A DNA stretch of 64,000 nt from Sporobolomyces roseus. Lineage: Eukaryota; Basidiomycota; Microbotryomycetes; Sporidiobolales; Sporidiobolaceae. The notes beneath the pieces were generated by a model, which searched no databases, was not told the DNA's origin, and worked only from the letters and a program-made list of their open reading frames with translations. Position numbers and translations under genes: made by a program. Positions 1 through 11,400 of this stretch are shown piece after piece; the stretch's first letter is position 1, and the number at the start of each line of letters is the position of its first letter. The stretch is taken from the NCBI GenBank assembly GCA_016617785.1, contig JADILM010000003.1, forward strand, positions 1,054,001 to 1,118,000, read 5' to 3'.

Positions 1-2
1 TC

Positions 3-1603
3 ACTGGAGATAAATCGACTCGGCACTATCACCATCAAAGCCGGTACAAGGTCATACAAGCTGAGAATAACCGAGTAGCGAAGGTTCTCGAGAAGTTGGA
101 GCCGGATCGACGACTTCAGGAAGGTGAGCCGTTCTGTTTCGCGAATAACCACCTACGATTTCAGCTTACTGACTCCTCTTCGATCCACAGCTCAAGAGAC
201 GTACAACAAGAAGCAACGAGCTCTCGTCGGTCCAGCTCTCGTTCCTCCTCCCTCAGAATCCAAAAACTTCTTGGTTCAGCAGCGAGTCTTCGCCCCTCCC
301 GTCGCTCCTCCGCTTCCGCCTCCCCCTCAACTTCCTCTCGCTCCCCCAAACCTCGCTCTTCCCCCGATTACTCTTCCTCCTCTCGATCTTCTCCCACCGC
401 TCCCACCACCGATCCTCCCGCAAGTGTTCCCCTCTCAATTAGTTCGCCTCAATCCTAGACTTCAGCACGGAATGAATGTCAAGCAGGGACAACTCGGTCA
501 GTTACGCTCTGTCAACGTTCAGGAACATAATCATAGAATCATGCAGAAGGAAGCAAGCGCCGAGATCCACGCAATATTCCCAAATCCGAACATGGCGAAG
601 AAAGAGACGAAGAAGAATGAACCCCATCAAGCCGATCCTCCTCCGCCCGTTCAATCATCATCCTCGAACGCACCTGTAGCTGGAGTCCCCTCTTCGTCCT
701 CCCTTACGATCGCTCAAGTTCCCGCTCCCGAAGCTCCTTCCTCGGATTCTCCTCCCTCGGATTCTCCTCCCTCCGATTCTCCTCCCTCCGATTCTCCTAT
801 GGCAGATCCTCTCGCGTCCCCGATGGCTCAGCGAACTTCAGTACTCTATGCACCATCAGCTGGAGATTTCCCTCAAAGCGGTAGTCGAAAAGGTTCGAGT
901 GTGGTTGGTCAGCTCAGTCAGACGTTCGCAACGGGATTGCACGGCACTCCTTGGCTCGATGTCACTGTCTGCACTTGTGGTGAAGGTCACACCTCTTCGG
1001 TGTGTCCTGATCCCAACTGTCGCGCAAGGTAAGCATTCAAGTCATCACCGTCGAAAACTTGCGAAATCTGACGTTTCGTCCGCGATCATTAATAGTGTCA
1101 TCAATCCTCGTCGAAATGGATCCGCCAAGTTCTCCTCACTCAATCGAATCAAAACGTGTCTTCCAAGTAAGAGCGTCGACCACCGAGATGGTCTCGCCGG
1201 TACCAACATCGCCGCCATCATGTACCAAGTTTCGCACGGAATCCATCAGAATCCTCTCTCTCTAGACGTAGCTCAGAAGATGGACAACGGAAACCGCTAT
1301 ACGCCTCATCAAGTGGACTCCGTCGGAAAGGAAATCGCCGCAACCCTCTCAACGACGAAAAATATCGAGGAGCAACGATCCTTGATGGAGCGTCTTCACC
1401 AAGCTACTACGGAACCAGATGCAAACATCGCTACGTTGCGAGCGACGCTTCGAGGTGGACCCGTGGATGACGAGAGCGATGTCGAGTCGGATGAGTCGGA
1501 GGAGGTCGAACCGAAGAAGCGAAGGAAGAAGAGACGAGGAAGAAAGGGAAAAGGACGAGTTGCAAAGAGCGTTGATTATGATGATCCTGTCAACGATGAT
1601 TAG
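3..1603 (+). CDS. Proline-rich protein of unknown function, 5' end cut by the window
   Basis: Three exons join in frame: 3-123, 191-1028 and 1096-1603, separated by 67-nt introns (donors GTGAGC and GTAAGC). Stop is TAG at 1601-1603. The start lies outside the window. After a basic stretch comes a long proline-rich region (about 250-470), then a Ser/Pro segment with a four-fold repeat of SDSPP coded around 741-797. Next is a short Cys/His cluster, CTCGEGHTSSVC followed by another Cys, which could be a zinc knuckle (inference). The C-terminus is acidic and then strongly basic (KKRRKKRRGRKGKGR near 1516-1560), which suggests a nuclear protein. I do not recognise the family. The real exon structure is well supported; the function is not. 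Confidence 0.65.
741..797 (+). repeat. Tandem 15-nt coding repeat (SDSPP x4)
   Basis: The unit tcggattctcctccc, with tcg/tcc variants, is repeated about four times without interruption inside the second exon of the proline-rich gene. It codes for SDSPP units. This is a simple in-frame minisatellite, expected to vary in copy number between strains. Confidence 0.8.
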
Positions 1604-1799
1604 TGTGTCTCATCGTTTGTGTATCCCCAAGTCTCATTTGTTCAGCGCTCTCGAGTGATTTGTTTTCAATTTTCGAAAATCGTATCTAGTTTGGAAAGAA
1701 TCGACGTTCATGTGGATCTCACGATAGAACTCTGATAGTCATCGTCTCTCGCGAGGGTGCTTGACTCGTTGACGTCTTCCGAGAGTCGGTCACCAAGAG

Positions 1800-2348
1800 A
1801 TGAAGCTAGCCCGTCACGAGGATCCTCTCAGTCGTTCCGTCTCGATCGCCGCGCATCTTGACTTCTCGTCATCGGCCGATTGAGTAATCGACAGCTTATT
1901 GCACGTTTCAGCCCTTCCGAGTGATGCTATACGACCGTCCAAATACGATCTTTCGTCCGGAGCAAAACTTCGTGGACCGCTCGTTCCGATCCCTGCTTCT
2001 GCTCCATTTCCCACCAGCATCCAGCGATTCCCTGATGTCACGAACTTTCTTCTCCCTTCCGCTGTAAGTCCTGTTTGATGATGGTCTGAAGTAGGAAGGA
2101 AGGAGAAGAGTGAAACGAAGAAAGTGTCGCGAAGTGCGGTTCGGACGAGAGAGGGACTCGACGGTGATGATGTTGACGCTGCTGACATTCAAGAGGTCGC
2201 TGGTCGATACAAAGGAGGGGTAGGGAGAAAAGCGTCGAGCGTCGAGAGGAAGATGGTTGCGAAACGGAAGCGACGCTGTCCTTCGAGCCTCGATGAGAGG
2301 ATGGAGAGAAGTGAGGAGTATAGCTCGTTGACTCTGCTAGCCATCTAG
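1800..2348 (+). pseudogene. Possible small gene with an in-frame TGA
   Basis: From ATG 1800 one frame reads 27 codons, meets TGA at 1881-1883, then stays open to a good donor GTAAGT at 2063. It can be joined to an exon from about 2104 (after AGGAAG) ending in TAG 2346-2348. The second half reads as plausible protein: SDAIRPSKYDLSSGAKLRG, then an acidic/basic tail containing RKMVAKRKRR. Either the TGA is a true lesion, or an intron I cannot define removes it. A 27-nt GTCATC...ACAG interval would remove it in phase, but that is too short for a normal intron. No family is recognised. It could also be chance open reading. Confidence 0.25.
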
Positions 2349-3006
2349 AGGGCGTGTCGTGAGGGTGAAGGGTTGTGGGGATGAAAAGAGTGAAGTGACA
2401 GAAATCCGCACGATGAAGCGCGAATCGGCGGTTTAAAAGTGTGATCGAGCTAGAGTACGTCTTCTAGCGACTTCCCCAGCGGTTCCAGAGCATTCGAGTG
2501 ATTTGAGGTGAGGAGGAGGAGTCGAAAGTCGAGAGCATCGTTTCCTTCCTCTCACACTTCACTCTCGACTCCGACTAGCGTATGCTGCGAGTACAAATCA
2601 CTCAAATGATGTGGAAAGATTGGTAGGCGAGTCCCGCTGTCAGAGAGTTGCGCAAATGAGCTGATATCGTTGCTGACTGGCTCCTTCTTTCCACAGACGA
2701 TAGCTCACTCCCTCGTCCTCTCCTTGATCAAGAGTGTTCATTAGGCAACCGGAGTCTCCATGCCCAGAGGTTATTGGTAGCTCTGGCTCTGCGTAGGAGC
2801 ACTCTAGACGGGAAATCTCTTTCGACTTCGACTTCACTCTCGTCTCCACTTTCTTCTCGAGTCAACGGTCTGCGCGTATCATCGATGTGTGCGCTATTGT
2901 TGTGAGCCTCCTTTCTCTACCTGAGTAAGCTGAATTGAGCTGATCCCAACTCGGATGCTTCGCATTCAGTCGAAGTTTGGTCGGTTTCTTCAACCCAAGT
3001 GAAGTA
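2349..3006. other. Intergenic stretch, no gene recognised
   Basis: Only short open frames with no convincing splice partners are visible. The stretch contains purine-rich GAGGAGGAG runs near 2510 and pyrimidine tracts near 2540-2570. No tRNA and no repeated element was seen. Confidence 0.4.
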
Positions 3007-3294
3007 ATGGGACGCCAAGATCAGCGCTGCACCTACGGTACGTTGGAAAAAAAAGTTCTGTTCTGGAAGCTGAGGCGGTTGACGGTTTACTGAGATCAGG
3101 ATCGCTTGGCAGAAATTGCCGATTCGTGGTTGCGAGAGAGTGAGGCGAGATACTTGGTAAAGCTCAAACAGTGTTCGAGGTCAGTCTATGTTCTCGCCAC
3201 TCATGAGGTGCTCGTTCACGCTGATCGGTTAGGGGTGTGCAGATTGGTTATCTTCCGGAACGAGTTCGAGGTTGAGGAATTGAATCGAGAATGA
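3007..3294 (+). CDS. Possible 70-aa two-exon protein
   Basis: Exon 3007-3037 (ATG, donor GTACGT) can be joined to 3113-3294 (acceptor TTGGCAG) in matching phase. This gives about 70 residues, with a segment around ADSWLRESEARYLVKLKQ that looks helical and charged. Stop is TGA 3292-3294. There is no recognisable domain and no neighbour that explains it. The short length, and the alternative acceptor ATCAG at 3099 that gives a different frame, make this weak. It could be a fragment of a decayed gene. Confidence 0.25.
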
Positions 3295-3804
3295 TGACGG
3301 ATCAAATTGAAGACGGAGGAAGACATGTGTGAGATGAAGCTGGACAGTAGTATCTGGTCAAAGGGCGAGAGGAGGGGGCTACGATTAAGAGAGGAGATCA
3401 GAGAGGTCATAGATGAATGGCACGATTCGAATTCGCAGGTGGTACTAGAGAAAGGTTGAGCTCGACTTGTAGCAGGATCGAATCTTGTGTCTGATTTGAG
3501 AGCTACGAGAGTATCGTTGAGTCTTCGAGAAAGGAAAACGTCAAAAGTGTGCGAAAGGTTTGCTGTGCTCGCAAAGTCGAAAACCGAGTGGAGTTTCGAC
3601 GCTTTGTTTCGCCATCACACCGCAATTTCACCTCTCGACAGAGTCGAACTCTTCTACAAACACCCAGCTATCTGACAACCTCTCGACGATAGCGACGCAC
3701 GACTCAGCGACACCCTCCCTTTCCATCGTCCCTCTCTCCCTCTCTCGATTCCTCTTTCCACGCTCAGATCACTTCTCAGCCCAACTCGATCCTTCTACAG
3801 TCGA
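3295..3804. other. Intergenic, upstream of the Lys-rich gene
   Basis: No coding exon is supported. The last 150 bases before ATG 3805 are rich in pyrimidine tracts (ccctctctccctctctcg near 3729), as seen upstream of many genes here. It probably holds the promoter and 5' leader of the gene that follows. Confidence 0.35.
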
Positions 3805-4316
3805 ATGGATCAGCGTATCAGCTGTAAGTCGCGTCGAACTACCCTTTTCGTCGTCCTCCGTTGAATTCTTGATCTCTCAATTTAGCTCACGAAACTTCCT
3901 CCAACTCCGCACCGAAACGACCTGCACGGAGCACGAGGGTGAACTACGCGCTATTCGATGATGAGAGTGACGAGGAAACCCCTTTCTCGCACAAGGCACC
4001 TCCAAAGAAGGGAAAAGGGAAATCGAAGAAAGGAGGCGGAGTAGATGATTACGTTGAGACTTCAAGCTCGAAAACGAAGAAGAGAAAGAGTCTGACCAAC
4101 GACGATTCTTCGACTCCTAAGTTCAAGGTACTGCCGAAATGGGGGAAGGAGAAGATGAAGCTTCTGGATGGGATGAAGAAGGCAGTCGAAGAGGAGTTCG
4201 CAAATCTGAAGGATGGAGACGCCGGCCCCGATTCTCATCTCATCCCCGAAGGTACATTGCATCTGGGATTCGTTCCCATAGTTCGTCCAACTCCTTCGTC
4301 TCAGCAACTCAAGTGA
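3805..4316 (+). CDS. Small Lys-rich probable nuclear protein, unknown function
   Basis: Exon 3805-3823 (MDQRIS plus one base) joins exon 3886-4316 across a 62-nt intron (GTAAGT...TTTAG). This gives 149 aa with TGA at 4314-4316. The protein begins Ser-rich with RPARSTRVNYALF, then has an acidic patch DDESDEE and two Lys-rich blocks (KKGKGKSKKGGG, SKTKKRKS) resembling nuclear localisation signals. The C-terminal half is more ordered (PKWGKEKMKLLDGMKKAVEEEF), suggesting one helix followed by a short Pro-rich end. The charge pattern suggests a nuclear or nucleolar protein. I cannot name a family. Codon usage and splicing look like a real gene. Confidence 0.6.
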
Positions 4317-5413
4317 AACGTGCGTTTCTCTTTTCTAAACTGTCATCTGCAGCTCTCATCCCCTCATGCGTCTTTCTTCGTTGATCAGGTTGATCCACAT
4401 AAAGCTTGATATCATTCTCACTAGTCGCCGTCGCTGTTTATTCTATTCCTGTTGTCGTAACCTCATTCCCACTATTTTTTGTATCCTCTTCGCAAACTTT
4501 GTATCACCTCCTAATTACTGCAAATTACCCTCTACATTATCACCTACCTTGAGCTATGAGAGTACTCTAGCCCTAGTGTAAGCGATGATCAATGTTGATC
4601 TGACCCGACGAATCGACAAACCGGAAAGGGAAAGTGAAAGCAAGAAACGAACAGACGAAGGGATCACGTAAAGAGGAATGAATGTCATGAAGCTACTGTA
4701 CGAGCAAGTCGTTCGGCTGGAGGTCTGAATCTGTGCGATATCGAGGTTGAGCTCAAGCGAGGTAGAAAGGAGAAGCGAGACGAACTCACCTTCGTGCAAT
4801 AAAGTTCACAACGAAAGGAGGATTGATCTAGGACTAGCCTTAAAGACAACGACAACACCGTGCCTCGATTATCAGGCAGAAAGACAGCGTTTGAGCGAGC
4901 GTTGCAAAAGGAGACGTTCGAGGAGAGGAGAATATCGAGCGCGACGAGCATCTCATAAGACCTCGGTGGCACGAGGCACAATGCGAAGAAGGGCATGTCG
5001 AGTATCAAGCAGGAGCTGGAGTAGAATGAGGTTGGAAGAGCGCTGAGATGGTAGAGAAGGATGGGAAGCAAATTCGCGATGAAAAACGGAGTCGAGAGGC
5101 CAGAGCGTAGATGGAAAACAGACTCGAAGACCGAAGAGTGGGTTCACATAATACATTCGATGAAAGTCGATGGAAGGAGGTGGAAGGAAGAAGGAAGGGA
5201 CAGGGGAAACGGACGCCCCTTTGAAAACGAGAGACGGACGTTCGTCTCTTTTCTTCCTTCTCTTCACTCTCCAACTTCCCTTCTACCCCTTCCCACCTTC
5301 TCGGCGCAGCTATCACTCCAGTCAAGCTCGCAACTAGGTCTTTCACCTCACGCCGCAAGCGCTCGCGGTTCACCTTCGAATGCTCGCACCCCCTTTCTCG
5401 CTCTCCCTCGGCG
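4317..5413. other. About 1.1 kb without a supported gene
   Basis: Several minus-strand frames are open for 60-190 codons (4685-5071, 5005-5586). They are Ser/Arg/Leu-rich, lack good splice sites or start context and match nothing I recognise. The 4320-4560 part is AT-richer and probably the 3' UTR of the Lys-rich gene. The 5230-5410 part is pyrimidine-rich and probably leader sequence for the next plus-strand unit. Confidence 0.35.
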
Positions 5414-5933
5414 ATGAGTCGAGTGTCTCCCGCTGGAAAACTGCATAGTCCTCGTGAGTTCAGTATCCTTTCTTGTTCGCTCAAGCAGACGTTGACTGCT
5501 CGTCTCTTGACACAGCGGGAGGTTCTGCTTTCCTCTTCGATTTTACGTCGTCCATTCGTCTTTCTGCTCACCGCATGCCGCCGCAAGGTGAGCTGACTAT
5601 ACTCGCTTGTCTCTCACCTTCAACTTCAACTGACGATCATTTGTCTGGCGTTGAGTAGGTGTTTCGTTCTTGCTCTTCTCTTCTCTCGTTGCTTGCCACC
5701 GCTCAGAAGGAATACTCGAACAGTTAGTCCTCCCTTCCTCTCTTTCTCTCTCACTTCTTCATGCTGACCGGGAGTGAGAGCATTGCGAATAGGACCGCGA
5801 AGCAAGAAGCGAATGTGTCGATTTCGATGTTGATTACTAGCTCCTCCCTCTCCCCCTCCTTTTGCCTCTCCTTCACGGCGGGCAAAGATAAGTCCAAATC
5901 TCGTCCAAACTGCATGTCGGAATCAATGTCCTA
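5414..5933 (+). CDS. Possible small intron-rich protein
   Basis: ATG 5414 opens MSRVSPAGKLHSP. Donor GTGAGT at 5454 and acceptor ACACAG at 5515 join to GGSAFLFDFTSS. Exon 2 ends at 5587 (GTGAGC). The next acceptor is uncertain: TTGAGTAG at 5658 or GCTCAG at 5706 keep the same frame. The end is also uncertain, either TGA near 5778 or, with a GTTAGT intron, TAA near 5933. The N-terminal SPPGGSAF motif with two clean splice sites suggests a real gene. I recognise no family. Treat the coordinates after 5587 as a proposal. Confidence 0.3.
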
Positions 5934-6436
5934 AACTATTCCGCAGATAAGGGCGCGGACACTGAGTCCGATATATGTCCGCTGGATAACGTTTGATTAT
6001 GCTTGATTAGATTTGCCTAATTCACAGATTTTGGAAGAGTAATGGACTTTGATTCCAAAGCTATTCCAATTGCAGCTGCGGACTAATTTTTGCCCGCCGT
6101 GCTTCTACCCCCTTTTTTTGCTTTTTTTTGTTACCCCTAAAGATCAGGCTCAACACCTGGTCTTGCATTTTCTCCTTGTAAAGTGCACACCTCTGTAGGC
6201 ATTGCGTCCTCGAGGCCAGATCTGCAATGATCGACCTTTTTGTCGTGGTGCTGCAGCGAAATAATTTCCAACTTCCTCCATTGCAAGTCACTCTTAAACT
6301 TCAACAGCACGCCCACGCCAGCTCACGTTTAATCAGTACAATACTTTCAGTAACACACGACTTGTAGCAGTATTCAGCTCTCCCTCAGCAGTCCTCAACT
6401 CTTACCCATTGTCCCATCCCACATTTCTTAGATCCG
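5934..6436. other. Intergenic, AT-richer leader region of the zinc-finger gene
   Basis: This stretch is AT-richer than its neighbours. It has runs of T near 6113-6131 and a degenerate near-palindromic patch around 5960-5990 with repeated gtccg words. No coding exon is supported. Pyrimidine tracts at 6380-6435 precede ATG 6437. I see nothing that identifies an element. Confidence 0.35.
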
Positions 6437-7999
6437 ATGAGTTCTTACGGAACCCGTCGTGCATCTGCTGCTATACAAGTAAGCTCCTCTTGAAGTCCAT
6501 TTCCACGTCGATCTATACTCACGATCTGATCCGCTGTAGATGGGAGCTCAGAATGGAGCTACTCACGATCCTTCGTCTCTCTCACCCTCGTCTCCCTTCG
6601 CCTCTACGACTCTCAGTTCTTCCGTGGGCAAATCTAAACGACCTACGATGATGAGCAAGTCTAGGAGGCTGTCCAGTTCGACTCAATCGCAGCGTCCTGC
6701 TTCAGTTCCAGTCAGTTCGGGGTTCTCGCGGGGGCGATCTGTCAGCGTTTCAGCGCCTGACGAGGAGGACGACGGTGAAGTCATCAGGGGATCAAGGAGA
6801 GACAAAGATAAGCTCCTATTTGAATGCGAGAAGTGCTCAAAGGTACGTTCTATCCCTATCCTATCTATCCTCTCAAGAATTTTATCCCGGTTCATCGGGT
6901 TCCCCCCAAAAACTTTTTTTTCTCTCTGTCTCTTTCGAGACGAGGCGGTGCTGACTGGTTCTCCTCCTTTTTTTCCCCCTCTCTCTTTGATAAACAGGTT
7001 TATCGTCATTCGACTTGCTTGACGAAACATCGATGGGTGAGTCTCTTTTGTTGCAGTCAAAGCGATGGAGAGATTAAACTGACGATATTTCGCAATCTTC
7101 TCGTTGCGCCATATCTATTTAGGAGCACACCAGCGTAAGTTGTTCGACACGAGCTCAGCCTATTTTGTGACGTGAATGCTGATTCGGCTTCTGCGACTTG
7201 ACAGCATTGGAAAGAAGCGTCAAAGCTCCTTCTTTCGAAACATCAACAAGTTCAACTCCTCGAAGGTGCCGCTATCCTCGCTGCTGCCTCAGCAGGAACT
7301 TCCCTCCCTGACGAGAAGCATTACTGGTGCGTTCTCGACGCAAACTACAAACTTGTCGTCTCCGGAAACTGACATTTGTTTTTGAGGACCCACAGGCCTG
7401 CTGCCGTTTCACCTCCCGCATCTGGTCTTCTCGGTTCTCGTGATCTCGGCATCAACATCCACGCACTCGCCGCTTCATCACCTCGCTTCACTCCCTCGTC
7501 CCTCCTCTCAGACAACGGCGATTTCCCTTCATCCCGATCCGACTTGTCGATGGACGACGACGATTCCGACGACGAAGACGAGGGAAGCTCACCTGCTGCT
7601 GAAGGTTTGAGTCTCACGATGGAGGAGGACGAACCACTCGAAGATGGCATGTTCGACTTGGATTTGGGAGGAACTGGAGACTCACCCTCACCCCACTTGA
7701 TCCCTCTCCCTCACATCGGCGCTTCGACCACTACAGCATCTCACCTCGCTACTATGGCTCGTCCTACACCTCTTCCTCGACACGTTTCACCTTCAGAATC
7801 CGATTCGGCTGCATCTCTCTCCAGTTCGCCCGCTTCAGGTCTCAGTCGTTCTCAAATTCGCTCAACAGACAGTGGATTTGGCTCATTATCAAGGAGTGCT
7901 CAAGAGTCGGCGACGAGGGATTCAATAGCATCTACGATCCCTCAATCGAAGGCCCCCCTCGTCGGTTTCTTCCCTCCCTCAAATTCGACTTCATCTTAG
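6437..7999 (+). CDS. C2H2 zinc-finger protein, putative transcription regulator
   Basis: Six exons join in phase: 6437-6478, 6540-6842, 6998-7036, 7123-7134, 7205-7326 and 7396-7999, giving 373 aa. One classical C2H2 finger is present, Cys110-x2-Cys113-x12-His126-x3-His130. It is followed by HTSHWKEASKLLLSKHQQ and a conserved-looking helix. The finger is coded across three exons, and the last His lies in a 12-nt exon. The rest is Ser/Pro-rich and disordered, with an acidic patch MDDDDSDDEDE (about 7550-7585) that could activate transcription. Fungal proteins with a single finger followed by this helix are known. DNA binding and a nuclear role are family inferences; the target genes are unknown. 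Confidence 0.85.
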
Positions 8000-8476
8000 C
8001 TTTCTCGATTCGCCTACTTCACCCTTGTACGAATCTTCCAGCCATCTCTTCACGCCACCTTTCAATCTATCTCAACTTATCAACGACTCCTCATTAACCG
8101 ACCTTCATTCGCTCGTTCAAGCATTATACACGCCGCCTCGTCCCTCATTCCGCTCACCTCATTCGCAAACATCCCCTCTCCTGACCAGTTCCACTCATTA
8201 TCGCTTTCTCCCTCAGTACCTGATTATGTCGTCGTTTGTATACCTCCTTGATTTTATTTCGTACTTCCTTTTTCGTCTTTTCTTCATTCGTACCTGCTTT
8301 CTCCCTTATCAGTACCTGTCACTTTTTCGTCCTTTGATCGTTGTTTAGTACTCCTTTTCTTATTTGTCCAAATACCTTGGTTGTTTCGCTGTCAGTTTTT
8401 GGAACAACTCTCTCCTGCAAATTTGCAACCTCGTTTATTCTGCAAATGCGCTCCTCTCCTTGTTCGTGCCTGATCG
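8000..8476. other. Intergenic between the zinc-finger gene and RIM13
   Basis: Extremely pyrimidine-rich on this strand (TTCGTCTTTTCTTCATTCG-like tracts at 8270-8400). No supported exon is visible. It probably contains the 3' UTR of the zinc-finger gene and the promoter and missing first exon of the calpain-like gene. Confidence 0.35.
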
Positions 8477-11400
8477 TTGTTCTCTCTCTCTCGCCTGCCA
8501 TGTCGAAATGAAAGTTGCGAGGTTGCGAAACGAAACTTGAGTCTGTCTTCTCATCTTTTGATCGACTCTACACCTCAGCACAACCTGGCCGACTCTATTA
8601 CGCAAGAGCAATGGGCTCAAAAGTACCAAGAAGCGCAGGTAGGCTTGCTCTCAACTTCTCTCATCGAGTGCTCGCTGATCTCAATCCGCTTCATCTCCCC
8701 ACCTCCCTTTCTAGGCCGCTGGTACACGAGCGACAAAGCTAGAGCTATCTGCATCCTATGATCAAGCCTTTCAAATCTACATACAAGCAGCTCAAGCTTA
8801 CCTCTTCCTCATCCGACATACGACGGACAGTGAGATGAAAGGGAAACTGAGAACCGTGTCGAGTAAGTTGGTGCAACGGGCGGAGAAGATCAAGCAGGCG
8901 AGAAAGTCACAAGTAGGACCTATACAGAGGGACAGTCTGGCAATCGGTAAGCCTCACATGCGCTCTCGAAGGGACGAAATTGACTTGGAATCTCGTTTCA
9001 CAGAGGAACAAGACGAGGTACTGGTCAAGTCGGGCGTGTACAACGGTCAGAGGTTACTTCGATGGATTAGCTATGATACTGCCGCACAGGGAGACGTCAA
9101 GTGAGTTCGACTTCTGTCCTTCGTGATCGATTTTGCTTGACAATTCTTCATATGCAGGTTGTTCCCTCGTCCGGCGCTCTCGTCCAGACACATCGAGCAG
9201 GACTGCGTATGGAAGCGGCCCTCTGGCAGAGTCTCCGTCATTCTTCCAGTTGCAGGATCGGTCAACGGCAGAGATATCATTCAGGACAACCTTTCCGATT
9301 GTTCTATCGTCGCTGCTCTCATCGTCTCGGCTGAACACCACGCCAACTTCGGGTCAAAGGTGAGTCTCTTCGCCTTGCAGACTTGCAGCTCAAGCTAATG
9401 ACGGAAACGCTTCGTAGCTCGGGATTTCCAGTCTTCACCCTCAAAATGCAGCAGGTTGGCCCGTTACGAGCGATTCAGGAATCTACTCTGTGCGATGCTG
9501 TATCAATGGGACTTGGAGAAGAGTGAGCATCTTATATTCTTTCGTCGATGAACTCTAGCTCACTCTAATTGTACAGATTGGTGAGCCGCGCGCGATCCCT
9601 CACGGCGATTCTGAATCTGACCTCGGCTCGAGTAGACGTCGACGATCAACTCCCGACCACTCCAACTGGTAGAATGGTGTGCGCTTCAACTGTAGCGCAA
9701 GATCAGCTTTGGCCTGCTTTGATCGAGAAAGCGGTGAGAACCTTTCACTGGTCTCTGCTCTCCTTCCTCGACTGATCTGTTCCATTACATGCAGTATCTC
9801 TCGCTATCTGGCAGCTATGAGTATCCGGGATCGTGAGACTCGCTTCGACTGTGCTAGATCTAACGAATACTGACCCGTGTGTCGCAGAAATTCAGCAGAT
9901 GACCTCTAGTACGTTTCCCTCCCTTTCTGCCCGGACTACTTCGAATACGGGGCTGACCTCATCACAGCGCTCTCTCCGGGTGGTTACCCGAGCATATCTC
10001 ACTACGGTAAGCAACCCTCTCGATCCATTTTAGAGTTCCCCTAATTCCTGTTTTCGACTTCCGATAGGCAAGGTTTTCGGAGTGAGGCTACCTGGTTGCG
10101 TCTACGAAAGGCATTCGAGCTGGGCAAATGCGTCTTGACCGTCGGAACGGGCAAAGTTCTCGACGATTTTCTCGTGGGAGCTGGACTCGTTCCTTCTCAC
10201 AACTATGCCGTTCTCGGTAAGTTCGGTAGCCTGTTCAATCGACTTGTTGAGGCTGACTCTATCGCTCATCATAGATATGCGCGAGCGGAACGGCGTGCGA
10301 GAAGTCGAAGTGATTAACCCCTGGCCGAATTCGCGCTCAACTTGGTCGAACGATCTTCGTTCTTCGCTACCTGTTGATCGAGGTGAGCCTTCAACAACGG
10401 TCTCTCTCTCCATCTATTGCTGACCTTGACTCTATAGATTCTCGAACTCTACTTATTGACTGGGACGAGATTGGCAATCATTTCGCTGCGATTCATTCGA
10501 GTTGGGATCCTACAGTGTTTGATCATTCAGATACGGTGCATCTGTGAGCGTTTTCTTCCTTTGAGTATCAGTGCTTGCGTTGACGGTATGTTCGTTGTAG
10601 GAGCGTCCCTGCGAGCACAAGCGAATCGTCGAACTCCAAAAGTTCGTCGCCAGTATCATCAAAATCCATTTCCATTTGCTGATGAGCATTCTTCTACAGC
10701 TCATCGACATAGCAAGACGCTTCGTTTGACGGTCGCATCGGATAAGACGAGATCTTCAGAAATCTGGTTCTTCGTTGCTCGACACGCGAAGACGGCGAAG
10801 GTGAAGCAAGAATACATCGGGCTACAGGTCTCTCGAGCGACGGAGGGAGATACTGGTACTTCTACACGCCTAGCAGTCGATGAAGCTGTACGTTAGTCTA
10901 TCTCGACCTAGTCTACCCGAGGCGAAACTGAAGTACCCCGAACTTTACAGTCGTCTATGACCGATAATCCTTACCTCTTCGTACGTTCATCTACCATTCA
11001 GTAGTACAGTACATCTTCACTGACGATTGGTAGGTATAGTATCGCCTTCATACGCCAGCCGATACCTCTCTTTTCGATCTCGTCATTTCGCATGAAGGAC
11101 CTTCGACAGATTTCGCTTTCACCCTCAAAGTCTTCAGCAACGATAAGGTTCGGATTGACAACGGTCCACCTCCGCTACCATACTCGAACACGGTCAGTTC
11201 TGGTACTGTTCTCGATTCGACGAGCGAAGTCTGAGTGGTTCTCCTTTGTCGATTCTAGTCTCAAGGGGCTTGGTCAGGCATTACTGCAGGAGGGAATCAT
11301 ACTTCCTCGACGTTTGTCTATAATCCTCAATATCGAATAACGCTATCAGCTCCACCCGATCGAAATTCTCCCGTTGGTGAACTCGAGATTCACGCTCAAA

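Noticed and set aside
4685..5071. A 128-codon minus-strand open frame
   Set aside because: Hydrophobic and Ser/Arg-rich mix without a domain; start and stop context poor.
5005..5586. A 193-codon minus-strand open frame
   Set aside because: Arg/Ser/Glu-rich content typical of antisense frames here; overlaps the proposed plus-strand small gene and lacks conserved features.
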